Below, in pieces: positions 1-10,281 of a stretch of 64,000 bases of DNA. The stretch covers positions 248,001 through 312,000 of the forward strand of contig NC_087382.1 of NCBI RefSeq assembly GCF_963675165.1. The letters run 5' to 3'. The notes beneath the pieces are model-generated. The model saw only the letters and a program-made list of their open reading frames with translations. It made no database searches and was not told where the DNA came from. Each line of letters begins with the position of its first letter. Positions within the stretch are counted from its first letter, which is position 1. Both the position numbers and the translations under genes were made by a program. This stretch comes from Halichondria panicea. Lineage: Eukaryota; Porifera; Demospongiae; Suberitida; Halichondriidae.

Positions 1-62
1 GTCGTGGTAATGCCACATAATTATAGGATATAATGTATTAATTATTGTATACTGATCATTAG

Positions 63-2809
63 ATATTAGCTAAGGTCGGTACAAGTGCAAAGTTTCCTGT
101 AAAAGAAATTGTCAGTAAACAAGTGACTAGCATCAAACAGTTCGTCAATGGACAAAGTGAAGATAAAACACTTGATGCATACGTAACAGTAACATTGTAC
201 AATATCAACTCCAAAGAAGACTGGTGCAACATTGAAGACTATGTAAACAATATTGGCGATGAAATAAAGAAAACCACTGGCAAAGCCAGGTAAGTATTAC
301 ATATACCTCAGTTGTATTTGTGTTGGGCAGGTGTGAAAGTTCGTATATGTGTGATTGCTATAGCTAAGTTATAAAGCAGGGATCAATTAAGTATACACCA
401 CTAGGCTAATGGTGTTTTTAGCTAAGTTTGGTAGCATAATTATGCCTCGGTGCGCATGTGCAAATGACTTTGCGGAGAAAACTTGTCCATGGAGTCTTGC
501 TATGGACAAGTTTTCTACGCACTTTTGAAAAGGCTGCAATGACATTCAAAGTATATAATAAGCAAACTATAGGCAACTCGATAACCAATTGCAAGCATTA
601 TAATTTTGCAAATCCACAAATGAAAGTCATAATGCACTAACCGCAAAGTCATTTGCGCATGCGCACCGAGGCATAATTATGCTACCAAACTTAGCTAAAA
701 ACATAATTATACCAATATCTATAGCGTTCTAGTGCAGGCTATAACTATATATATAAGCATCTGCACTAGAACGCTATAGATGTTAATTGGTAGCTGCAAG
801 GCCAGGGGCGTAGCCAGGATTTGAGAGAGGGGGGTGCTTGATGAATGGATTGTCCTAGCCTCCTTCACTGGCCTCCACTTCCCTAGTGGGAAGTGCGGCC
901 TGGGATCGAGGCTAGGATTGTCCGGGCACTCCCCCAGAACTTTTTTGTTGTTACATGCTCTGAGATTGATTCTAACGCAATCTGGCTAAAGAAATGAGAG
1001 TACTGCTGCTTTGAGGGTACTGGTGGGGTTAAGCCACATCTTCATCTGAATTATGTCCTGCATTGTTTTGAGTTGTGACAATTAAATCATGCAGCTGCTA
1101 ACCAGGTTCTGCTTGTGAATTAGCAGGACAGGGTGGCAAGCCACTTGCAGTTTTGCAGTGCTGCTCTGTGAACTAACTGGGCTCAACTCAAAGAGTGACA
1201 TGATGATGATGGTGATAGCTGCTGAATAGTCTGCAACTCTGTGGGGGACCTTGGTCTGCTCAGCCACGTGGCTTTGCGCATGTGCACTGGCTGGAATGAA
1301 TATATTTGGAGGTGGAGCTAGATAGTTAGAGGTGGAGTTTTGAGTTGATCGTGCAATTATAGAGCTCAGCTAGCTAGCTTATAGTTAGCTAGTTAGTAAA
1401 AGGAACTTGTGGAGCAGAGTCTGAGGCCAGGGGGGTGCTGGAGCACCCTCTGCACCCCTCTGGCTACGCCACTGAAGGCTCTGCTGATCATGATGCAGCC
1501 GCCATTAATTTTAGACTTGGACTTTTGGCATCGATCCTTTTTAACAACAATCATGGTCGATCTTTTCTGTGATTCTGGATTCTGCCTGCAGCAAAATTAA
1601 TTACTAATGTGTGTATAATTTTAATAAGTATTGCTAATACCAATAGTAGCTTTATGTTATGTATAGCTTGACACCTCAACTGCATGAGGCATCAGCACCT
1701 GCGGTGCTTTCATTATCTATATAGCTGTCATCGACTTAGCTCACCCCACAAATATCCTGTTTATAGGACTCATCTGGGCATATCAGTGCATGAGAGCTCC
1801 CCTATATATGCAGAGCTTCTGTCGATTGGCCACGTCGCAAGTGTATGCTACACAAAGACAGTCGCTTAAAGAGTTTGCACGCATTTCTATAATTATGTCC
1901 CTATATAATTATTGCCGCTGCAATTAGGAAGTTAGTATCACCTTGTTATGACCACAGTAAAATTAATACATGCATAAAAAATTATGATTCTACAAATTTA
2001 TCATGCTGTTCAGCTAAAATCCAATACAGGCAGACTGATTTTTTAAGCAGTTGGCATACAGTGCTAGATATTTTTCTGCAGCGTGGTGGTGAAACCCATC
2101 TGGCAATAAAGCATTGTATGCAAATGCACGTGATGCAGATGGTTGTGAGGCTGATTGTGCTAAGACTAAAGAATTCGTCATCAGCTTCACGGAAGATGTT
2201 GTTTCTTCTTTTACACATGTTCCCCAATATATTGCTTACCCCCAACAACTACAATAAATTCCTATCAACATCATGCAAGCAGTACAATAGTGTGATTGTG
2301 AGAAATCAACAGTAAAAGCATTTTCATTTGTTGTCAGTGGAGTCCTATATAGGTGTGTACGTCTGTCGAATAGCTGACACACACATTGTACGTTACTGAT
2401 TTCAGAATGAATAAATAATTGATCAGAGCAAAAGCATAATATACTCAGAATTGTTAACTCTATAAACAGGTGGTGTCTCTCCACGTAGCCCTCGCTGACA
2501 TGTGTATGTTGCCCTGGGGGGCTACTCACAATCTCCAAAGACACAGTGAATAGTTTTTTTATTGTATTATGCTGTTCTAAAATCCAGACTGATTGTATAG
2601 TTGACAGTGCTATAAATTCACTTCCATTTTTCTGCAGCGTGGTGAAGCTAATCTACAATAAAGCATCGGACAATGCAAATGCATTACCGGCTGCAGATTG
2701 TTGTGAGAGTTGTACTAAGACTAAAGGATTCATCATCAGCTTCATGGAAGCTTTTGTTCCTTCTTTTACATATTTTGCCCGATATATTGCTTACCGCCAA
2801 CAACAGTAA
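63..2809 (+). CDS. P1: P-family protein, 5' end outside window
   Basis: Unrecognised family of about 155-residue proteins with four members here. Exon 2 is 63-289 (227 nt, same length and phase as in P2); it follows an AG acceptor, ends at AG|GTAAGT and contains the family motif SKQVTSIKQF. The first exon must lie left of the window. Two terminal exons follow: a frameshifted one at 2082-2257 and an intact one at 2638-2809, which starts with the family's VVK-IYNK and ends in a stop after RQQQ. Using the second gives the same exon length (172 nt) as P2. No signal peptide or membrane segment is visible. Function unknown. The intron of about 2.3 kb holds several inserted elements. Confidence 0.6.
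414..702. mobile_element. MITE with ~60-bp terminal inverted repeats
   Basis: The arms at 414-475 and 641-702 are almost perfect reverse complements (GTTTTTAGCTAAG at one end, its complement at the other). The arms include the motif TGCGCATGTGCA/TGCGCATGCGCA next to CGAGG-CATAATTATG, seen at the ends of other elements here (23.97, 36.9, 37.5, 54.9 kb). No coding capacity. It lies in the P1 intron. Confidence 0.8.
717..781. repeat. Hairpin with 21-bp perfect arms
   Basis: Arms 717-737 and 761-781 are perfect reverse complements around a 23-nt AT-rich loop. The core ATAGCGTTCTAGTGC is partly shared with a repeat near 23.69 kb. Probably the end of a small mobile element. Confidence 0.75.
803..1474. 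mobile_element. hAT-like non-autonomous element
   Basis: The left end CAGGGGCGTAGCCAGG is mirrored by CTGGCTACGCCACTG on the right, the usual form of hAT-type MITE ends. Flanks share AAGGC on both sides. An uninterrupted copy of the host sequence (reverse orientation, around 23,645-23,690) reads straight through the insertion point, supporting a real insertion. No transposase frame seen. A relative lies at 55,307-55,611. Confidence 0.75.
2082..2257 (+). pseudogene. Decayed extra terminal exon of P1
   Basis: Follows a good acceptor (TTTTTCTGCAG) and aligns with the P2 last exon (13327-13498), including SFTEDVV-SFTHVPQY and a closing stop. One extra nucleotide near 2098-2104 shifts the frame, so entry in the family phase reaches a TAA at 2107-2109. 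Either a dead copy or an alternative exon giving a short tail. Confidence 0.65.
2259..2545 (-). pseudogene. Fragment of an A-type ectodomain exon
   Basis: Reading the minus strand gives SLEIVSSPPGQHTHVSEGYV, which is the out-of-phase shadow also seen over A1 (near 3,480-3,540) and A2 (22,240-22,320). The nucleotide similarity runs over the middle of the A ectodomain exon, with several indels and both ends missing. It sits between the two P1 terminal exons, so it could never be spliced into a full protein. Confidence 0.75.
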
Positions 2810-3038
2810 AATGACTATATACGTGCAGTACGGCTTTAGCTGTGACCCCAAAAAAATCTATTTCTGTATACATGTACAAATATAATTTTTTATTGTCTTG
2901 TTGTGACAGTAATGTGTGATGAAACTCTTTCTCATTGTTATAGCATAATTATTACATCACATTCCCTTTTCAAAATTAAATATTAATAATTGCTCAGATG
3001 CATCGCTAGCTTCTAACATATATATTGATAGTTAAATA

Positions 3039-4054
3039 TCAGTCGGAGTTAATCACTAGATCTAGATCTCCAGAATTCTTTTGATGATATTTTCTAAAGC
3101 AGCTGTGTACTATTATAGTTATCACAAAATGAATTGCAAACAAAACGCCACCAATGATAAATGAAAGGAGCGGAATGTCCATTCTTTGTTTCAACTCGAT
3201 AATTATTGAGTCTATAGTTGGCACTTGTACTGCTGGGGCATTGATTGCTATCAACATCAAGCAGTATACAATAATCAATTGCACTGAAATCAAATGATTG
3301 TGTGAAATCAACAGTGAAAGCATTTCATTTGTTGTCGGTGGAGTCCTAAGTGTGTACGTCTGTCGAATAGCTGACACATTGTACGTTATTGATTTCAGAA
3401 TGAAAAAATTCCTAAATAATTGATCGGAGCAGAAAGCATAGTATTCAGAATTGTTAACTCTATAAACAGGTAGTGTCTCTCCACGTAGCCCTCGCTGACA
3501 TGTGTATGTTGCCCTGGGGGGCTGCTCACAATCTCCAAAGACAAGGTCGCAGTTGGTAGTCGTAGATTCAACATACCACACATCAATAAACTCTTTCATC
3601 AAATCGTTATGTGCACCTAAAGTGATGTTGAAGGTTGAGCCTTCTAGTAGATAGAACGGTGATGCTAGGAGATTAGTCATATCGAACTCTTGAGTCACCG
3701 TAGGCAACGTTCGACAAGTTTGATTGGTCAATACATACAGACCAGCAGTACAGGGCGATACTTGTTGCTGTCCTACTGTAGTGAGACGAAAGGAGGCAGA
3801 CGATATCCAAAATGGATCAATACCCAAGTCAACCTCGGCCATTAGAGCGTCCCTTCGTCCTGTTATCATAAGGGGGAGACTCGTTCTTGTCTGAGGTACT
3901 TGAGAGAGCACAACGGCAACAATAATTCCCAGAACTAGCCAGATCAACGAAGCGGAATATGCGACAACCCATCGCCAGTTCATCTTCAACACTGTCAATG
4001 CCCTGCTGCTTTTAGAGGATGGGGATACTTTTGGAGGCTGAGGAGCTGTGTGTG

Positions 4055-4099
<45 letters not shown>

Positions 4100-4542
4100 A
4101 TATGTGCGTGCGTGTGTGTGTGTACAGGGGAATAGTTGACGTTCAGTGTTGATAAGGTAATGCAAACCATAAATTATCTAATTTAGTATATACTGTACAT
4201 ATGTATTATGCTCAACGTTTCTAAATGTTCACGAAAACCCCTATAGAATTTAGCATTGACCTTTTGATGAACACTGGCATAGCACGTATTACTTACAATA
4301 CAGTTTATGTGATGCACATTGTTGCCCTATAGCCCCGTCCCCACACCTTCCTGTCCTTGTTAATGTCGCAACGACTGACTTATTTCATATGGCATACGTG
4401 GTTATAATTTCTGCTACTTTAATATGCATGAGGACCAGAACTAAACTTCTTAGCGTATAGTGGTTAGAAAGCTGACCTGTTGGTTGACTTGAGTCGACAG
4501 GAGGTGGTAGTGCTGCTTCATTTAGTGCTGCTCCACATGTGC
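3039..4542 (-). CDS. A1: A-type two-helix membrane protein, CARD exon not found
   Basis: Exons: 4477-4542 (66-nt linker) and 3039-4027 (large exon to stop). The large exon is nearly identical to A2: a helix after NWRWVVAYSASLIW, the conserved DLGIDPFWISSASF, N-glycosylation sites, a SEYYAFC motif, a second helix and a basic tail. Two oddities: (1) no CARD exon was found upstream in 4.5-10 kb, where A2 has one at 24120-24464; (2) relative to A2, A1 lacks one T near 3,324 and carries four extra bases (AATT) near 3,202, so about 40 residues before the last helix are read in another frame and then the frame is restored. The acceptor of the large exon also differs from A2 (AAAAG instead of CCTCCAG) but an in-phase site exists. 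Probably a truncated duplicate. Confidence 0.55.
4050..4122. repeat. TG microsatellite
   Basis: Interrupted (TG)n tract just upstream (minus-strand sense) of the A1 large exon. The equivalent spot in A2 (22,812-22,836) has a much shorter tract. Confidence 0.9.
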
Positions 4543-4678
4543 CTGTGAACAATGGAGCAATAACTAGTTTAATAATAAAAGCAGTCTTATCGTAGCTGCT
4601 ATATTATACACTGGCAGTTGTCATGACATCAGGTGGATGTTATTGTATACATTATGTACAGTGTGATAAAACATGTAT

Positions 4679-4880
4679 ACCGTATTACTAGAATTTTTTG
4701 CGAGCATCAAACATAATAATGCGAATTTTATCAATAAATTGCAAAACCTAATAAATTAATGAAAGCATTGTGGGTGCTGATGCCTCGGTGGAGGTGCCAA
4801 AGCTACATAACATAAAGCTACTAATAGCTAGCTTTTATACACACATTGATTCTAATTAACATGATGAACATTTTTAATTT
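4679..4880. mobile_element. Partial copy of the nested MITE seen at 23.4-24.1 kb
   Basis: Begins ACCGTATTACTAGAAT and continues colinear with 23,377-23,570, including the internal sequence starting GAAAGCA. The match breaks off near 4,880, which marks the end of the large duplicated block shared by A1 and A2 (about 2.8-4.88 kb and 21.5-23.57 kb). Confidence 0.7.
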
Positions 4881-5499
4881 TTCCAGTATTAAATTTGGAC
4901 GTCACTCCATGTCAGTTGTTGGGGGGAATGTGTTGCTGCTTGAAAGAGAGCTCAGTAGACAGGTCTGCAGTTCCAGTTTGGACTTGAAACAGAATGACAT
5001 TGTTGGTCATGCTCCTAAAGTACTCACATTTCAATCAGGACTGCTGTGACTATTAGCTAGTGTGCATGCACAGTTTAGATTCAGTCTGCTGCAGTTCACC
5101 ATTCAGTCTCTCACTCACTGTCATGTGACAATAGTCCCACTTGCATCAGTTTCCAACATTAATTTGTGTGGTAGTTAATCTGTTCCCAAAGACTATGGCT
5201 ACATGTATACTGATTCAGTTCATCATATTTGTGTATTTGAAGTCATTATTGTCTCATTAAACACATTTGGGGTACCGTAACCTAACCTCCCAATAAAGGA
5301 AACCTCCGAATAGCAGACAAAATCCCCTGCACCAACTTGTCCGTTATTCGGAGGTTCCACTATATATAGTGTTTTGGAAAAGTTGTTTCTACCACAAGAT
5401 AGACAAAATATATGTGTAAAACAATTAGACATTAGCTGATAAGTTTATTTGAAGTCGCTAAAGGCACCCTAAAACAGAGTACGAAACAGCGTGTGTACT

Positions 5500-6200
5500 T
5501 ATGTAAACGAGTGTTGCAAGCGTGTGCTTGCTAATGCCTCTCGCCATGTTATGCTTTCGCTCAACAAGTATTAGTGTTATAGTATAGTTACTATAATGAA
5601 TTTTACATTTAAAGTTAGCTTATCTATAATTATAAACTCACTGAGAAGAAAAGACTTATTTACATGCATATATTGTTGCTATCTATTGTATTATGTGGCT
5701 TACCAGGACCTTAAGAAAGAAGAAAATTGAGGATCTGGAGTTCAGTGTATATAATATCTATTGAGACTTGTGTACATGCATATTATTGTTATTGTTATCT
5801 ATATTGTTATAATAATGGTAGTGTTTTGTGGCTTACCAGGCCCTCAAGAAAAGGATGATTCTGCCAGGAGGATCTGGATTCTGGATCTGGGATATTATTT
5901 TCTCACACGTGGGGATGAGCGCGCATTACATACACAGGAATAATTAAAGGGTGTGTCCAAAGAGATCAATAATTATTTCTGGCTACTAATGCTAGCTGTT
6001 TTAAGAAAGAAGCTTTAGTTTGCTAATCCACGAATCAAAATCCAAGAGAACGTGGCTAGAAGCCTATATATAGAAGCTGTTAGTTTCGTCGCATTGCAAC
6101 CGTTGAGCTGTTACAGCTGGAACAGACACACAGACACACACACAGAGTCAGCTTTACCGTATCCCTCGTGCAGCTACGCCTCGAGGCATAACTATGTCAA
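5500..6200. repeat. Dispersed repeat, also at 51.4-52.3 kb
   Basis: Shares with 51,380-52,330 the blocks GCTAATGCCTCTCGCCATG, a run of CAGGACCT-AAGAAAGAAG units, AATTAAAGGGTGTGTCC, CCACGAATCAAAATCCAAG and an end with CCTCGTGC-GCTACGCCTCGAGG. No coding frame. Probably a non-autonomous element. Confidence 0.65.
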
Positions 6201-6238
6201 TCCATGCATAATGTTAGGTAAACTATCCACTGAGCCGA

Positions 6239-6288
6239 TAGTAAACAAGTGACTAGTAAACAAGTGACTAGCATCAAACAGTTCGTTA
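6239..6288 (+). pseudogene. Fragment of P-family exon 2
   Basis: About 30 bases starting AGTAAACAAGTGACTAGC match exon 2 of P1 and P2 exactly, preceded by a short tandem repeat of the same words. No exon borders remain. Confidence 0.7.
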
Positions 6289-7187
6289 TGGGCACCAAAG
6301 TCTCAATAGCATGCGTTTCAACCCGTGTTATAGCATCTTTATTACAGCCTCTAGGTATACATGTGTAAAATATCAAAACTTCTTTGTGAGAAAGAGAGAT
6401 GTATTATCACTACGAGCAACAAGCAAAATCTTTACCGACAAGTCTTCTAAACAACCACGATAGATATGTCTCAGATGCACACGACTCTAAATTGTAAAGG
6501 TAAAAACTTTTAGACACTCAAACTTACTACAGTCTATTTGCGTTGAGTTCGGCCTCGGAACTTACGTAGTCAATTATGGCCTTAACATGGTTGACAAGTC
6601 TGAGTCATGGAAAATGCTAACTTTTAGCTGGTTAGAACTTATCAACTATACAGCATATATAAAAGCGCAAGGAATCCAATGGTATATGAAACTTCGAATT
6701 TCAGTGAAGTATGACAAAGTTACGACAACTTTATGAAGGTCGAACTCAACACAAATAGAAAGACACCTACATTTACATACATGTCGTAACTTTAGGTAAA
6801 GAGCGTCTATACAGAAAGCGATTAACATGAACATACAATTATAACATACACTGAATTGTTAGAAGCATGCTTGCTATATTTCTACGTGAAACACACACAT
6901 AGGAGCTCACCCTATAACCATGACATCATCTGTTTTTTACTGTTTCCCGCCCAGATGGCAATCTTGTCCCCCTTGCCTCTGATCTGCACCATGGCTCCTC
7001 GCACCTCGTCAGAACTGTCGTCAAATCCTTATCCTATCAGGAGCATTATCTGCGTGGGTGTGTGTGCGTGGGTGTGTGTGTGTGAGGGGTGAGGTTGTGT
7101 GGAACTGTGGTCACCCTATAAGCAGGTCACCCTCTATAATACAGCCGGTTAATGGGCACCAAGTCTCTATAGTTCAACCCGTGTTAT

Positions 7188-7396
7188 ACCGTATTACTAG
7201 AATGTTTTGCGAGCATCAAACATTTGCGAACTTTGACCAATTCGCAACAATAAAATCCGCAAAACCTAAATTATTACTAGTAAATACACATGATCCTTGC
7301 CAGAACGCAATAGTTAGATCGCAAAGGGTCAAATTTCCTGCTGATTTGGCTCATTCGCAAAGGTTTTTCACCAGCAAAATATTCTAGTAATACGGT
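7188..7396. mobile_element. MITE with ACCGTATTACTAGAAT ends
   Basis: About 209 bp. The left end ACCGTATTACTAGAAT and right end ATTCTAGTAATACGGT are perfect inverted repeats. Other copies start at 4,679 and span 23,377-24,091. No coding capacity. It lies in the eIF4E-like pseudogene intron. Confidence 0.85.
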
Positions 7397-7654
7397 AGCT
7401 CTTTATTACAGCATCTATAGGCAGATTTCACGGTAAAATATCGTATGCACTTAAATATACAGGTAGTACATTCTGAAATACATTTAAGTTAGTAAAACAT
7501 ATAGCTACTGTGGATATGGATGATTGTGCACACTCACTGTCTCTAGCCAGAATGAGTCCAGCACATCTCTCCTGTCCTTCTTGTCTATTTAGAGCAGCCA
7601 TCGCCCACCCTTGATGTTCTGTGCGTCCTTCCAGGCCGGCTGATTCCATCCTGT

Positions 7655-7722
<68 letters not shown>

Positions 7723-7727
7723 CGTGT
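7655..7727. repeat. TG microsatellite at an exon border
   Basis: (TG)n of about 70 bp. On the minus strand it is a (CA)n tract directly upstream of the 3' splice site of eIF4E-like exon 5 (AG at 7651-7652). Confidence 0.95.
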
Positions 7728-8559
7728 GTTGTACTGTGTTTCTGTGCTGTGGATAAAAACTATACATGGGAAATAGATTACTATAACATGCACAAGACAA
7801 AGTGTGCTATTGCTTCATGCAAACACACACAATGCACGTTTAGGGAAGGGAGTTTGTTAAAAATGTAGGATGCGTGTAGGTGTCATAATTATGAGAATTA
7901 ATTTCAGCAACATGACAAGAATTCCCCAAATGACAATACCTTAAAGAGCATGTAATCACATCCAGACTGTATCATGCTTGGGGGCTTTATGTGGTTGAAC
8001 ACCCTGTATGTGTGTGTGTGAGGGGGTAGTAGCCTTGTGAGCAGTGACAATATGGCGGTTGTGTAGTGAGTAAAGGACAATGCCAATGGAGTAGTTTCAA
8101 TGGCGTGCGAAGAGTGACAATACTAATGGAGTAGATATGATAGCTAGAAGACAATGGTCATATTCCCCTAGTGGATCAGTGAGTAACACCTTTGATGGGA
8201 TGCCCACATGAAATAACTTAGGGGATGTCAACATACACTAACATTGTACTCTAACAGTGGACTCTGAACCACATACCCGCAAACTCCCTGAAATCTCACG
8301 CATACATGTGTAGTGTGCGGCTAGTCCCAAATCAATAGAATCTTCCCTTACCCTATTCCTTTAAATCTGGATATACCTCAAAAATGAAACGTTTTCTGTA
8401 GGCCCCCCACTACAGTACAGGCACCATCAAGACTATTTTGTGCTGTATAAGTTTTAATGCAGAGCAGAAAGAGTATACCAAATAGCACAAGTAAGTATCA
8501 ACATTAATTATATATATAGGTCTCACAATAATTATTATAATGCGACTCTAGAGTGTACT

Positions 8560-8758
8560 ACCGTATAATAGCAGAACATTTTCGGCGCAAAATTCGTGTT
8601 TTTCGAGCAGTAACGCGAAAATTAAAACCAGGATAAACTCTCAGTATTTCACATGTATTGGTGGGTGTGGTTTCCTGGCGAATATTAGAACCCACAAAAA
8701 TTTATACTGAGGGATCTAGAGCCAAATAGTGAAAATGTGAAAGTTTCCGCTATACGGT
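8560..8758. mobile_element. MITE with ACCGTATA ends
   Basis: About 200 bp, from ACCGTATAATAGC to GCTATACGGT. Ends resemble the element at 38,432-38,660. Subterminal parts include AACATTTTCGGCGC and a diverged inverted counterpart. Confidence 0.6.
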
Positions 8759-9310
8759 AGTACACACACAGCACATCATTGTTATAACTTACGACCAGAA
8801 GTCCTCCACCTTGAGACAGCAACAGATGGTGCACATGCAATGAGAGTGCAAAGGTCAACTCTTACACATCAAAGGTATGCACACATATTACGTCTACACA
8901 ACATGTGGGCGGTAAGAACAGGACATTGAAAGTGGAACTTAAACGTTATTGGGGAAGTATAGTTATCTTTTATTGTAAATTGTAGTGGTCTAGCAACATC
9001 TGGACCAAGCCAAATAAGGGGACATCAAAATAACTCTACTCACACCGTACAATGGGGCCCATGCTGACAACACATGCTATGGGGCTGGCCTGTACTATAG
9101 ACTAAGAAGGTAACCTGCTTACAGGGTGACCAAACTAGACAGGCTTCACTGTGGAAGAATCAAGCTGTACAGACTTCAAGCACCTAGTAAGACTGCAAAA
9201 TGTTCTACTACACACGTGTTGTATAACTTACAGTGTCAAAAGATATAACATTTTTCAGATTGTCTTTCCAGTCTTTCGATTTATCTTGCTTCAAGTACCA
9301 CAATGACCAC

Positions 9311-9360
<50 letters not shown>
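9311..9360. repeat. TG microsatellite at an exon border
   Basis: (TG)n immediately next to eIF4E-like exon 2. On the minus strand this gives (CA)n then TAG at the acceptor. Confidence 0.95.
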
Positions 9361-9361
<1 letters not shown>

Positions 9362-10281
9362 TGCGGTGTGAGTGTGTGAAGGATCGGGGAGTGTATGTGT
9401 GATACATAAATTATCGGAGAATTATGCTCAATCAAAAACTATACGATTGTAGATGTAGTCTTTACAAACTTTACCAACACACTGTACTATATGTTGTGAT
9501 CCAATAAACACATAACAAGGTAGGTCTACACCCAAGTATTGCACATGACTAGACACTACAACTGGCTTATACGGTTCCACAAAATGTGGACATGCAATTC
9601 TAAACATGACTACTTGTTAACCCTAACTCCGTTCTTGCCACGCCTACTGTACAGTCCATACCTAGTGCCGTACATGCCACGTTATCCGACTACGTTACTC
9701 AGGAGTAGATATGATAGCTAGAAGACGATGGACATTAGTGGATCGATGTGTACGTGTCAGGTGATATCAGGGACACGCCCCTCTCCATAGGGTTAGTGTG
9801 TACATGTACAAATCACAGCTAAACCAGCAAGAGAGTAGGGCTCTCTGTGTGCTCTACATAACCCCCGTACTTGTTTTGTAGAGGGTGCTTCTCAGGAACC
9901 ACTTCTTCTGCGGCCATTATTGGTGCACTGTCTTCCTATAGCAGGCCACAAGGAAACAGAGGTCAAAGGTGGGCACTTTCAAGATATTGACTAAAACTCA
10001 CTTTTTGTTCAGTTTTGGACGTAGACATGCTTTTCAATAGGTGGAATAGTAACTAGTTGTTGATGATACACGGTTTTGATGGATAGATCACAAGAAAAAC
10101 GCTAAAAGTACTAGTTATAGTTACACACATGTGGTAGAAATAAAAAAATAACTTGTCTTGTTAATGATCTTTACCCATTATAATTATGACAATTCATAGT
10201 ACAATTATTGACCTTGATAAAGATGCCCTTGGTACAGTTCTGCTACTCTTCTAAAATAAAAATCACACACCAATATAGAAG

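Larger units (their letters stand above)
4881..6940. other. Intergenic, repeat-rich
   Basis: No gene recognised. Contains a MITE near 5,230-5,365 (GGAGGTTCCAC type), a block at about 5,500-6,200 that recurs at about 51,380-52,330, and a short fragment of a P-family exon at 6,239-6,288. Nothing seen in 6,300-6,940. Confidence 0.5.
6941..9917 (-). pseudogene. EIF4E: eIF4E-like gene, decayed but still with introns
   Basis: Cap-binding translation factor family. Exons with matching phases: 9871-9917 (ATG, MAAEEV..KHPLQN), 9232-9310 (WSLWYLKQDKSKDW), 8793-8809 (a 17-nt micro-exon, VEDFW), 7940-8003 (HIKPPSMIQSGCDYMLFK), 7538-7650 (PAWKD..GGRWLL..FWLET) and 6941-7049 (GFDDSSDEVRGAMVQIRGKG). The cap-stacking Trp residues are recognisable. 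Damage: exon 5 is one base short after DGI, shifting the frame; TAA follows RWLL; exon 6 has TAA between LIG and GF where the family has Glu; and no C-terminal exon was found. Because introns and splice sites remain, this is a duplicated, not retroposed, copy. The first four exons still read well, so loss may be recent. Assembly error at three sites is possible but less likely. Confidence 0.85.

Noticed and set aside
2236-2544. 102-codon minus-strand frame as a gene
   Set aside because: It is an out-of-phase reading of a broken A-type ectodomain fragment; the same shadow overlies A1 and A2.
7428-7868. Thr/His and Cys/Val repeat frames at 7.4-7.9 kb
   Set aside because: Microsatellite artefacts; the real coding trace here is the eIF4E-like exon 7538-7650 in another frame.
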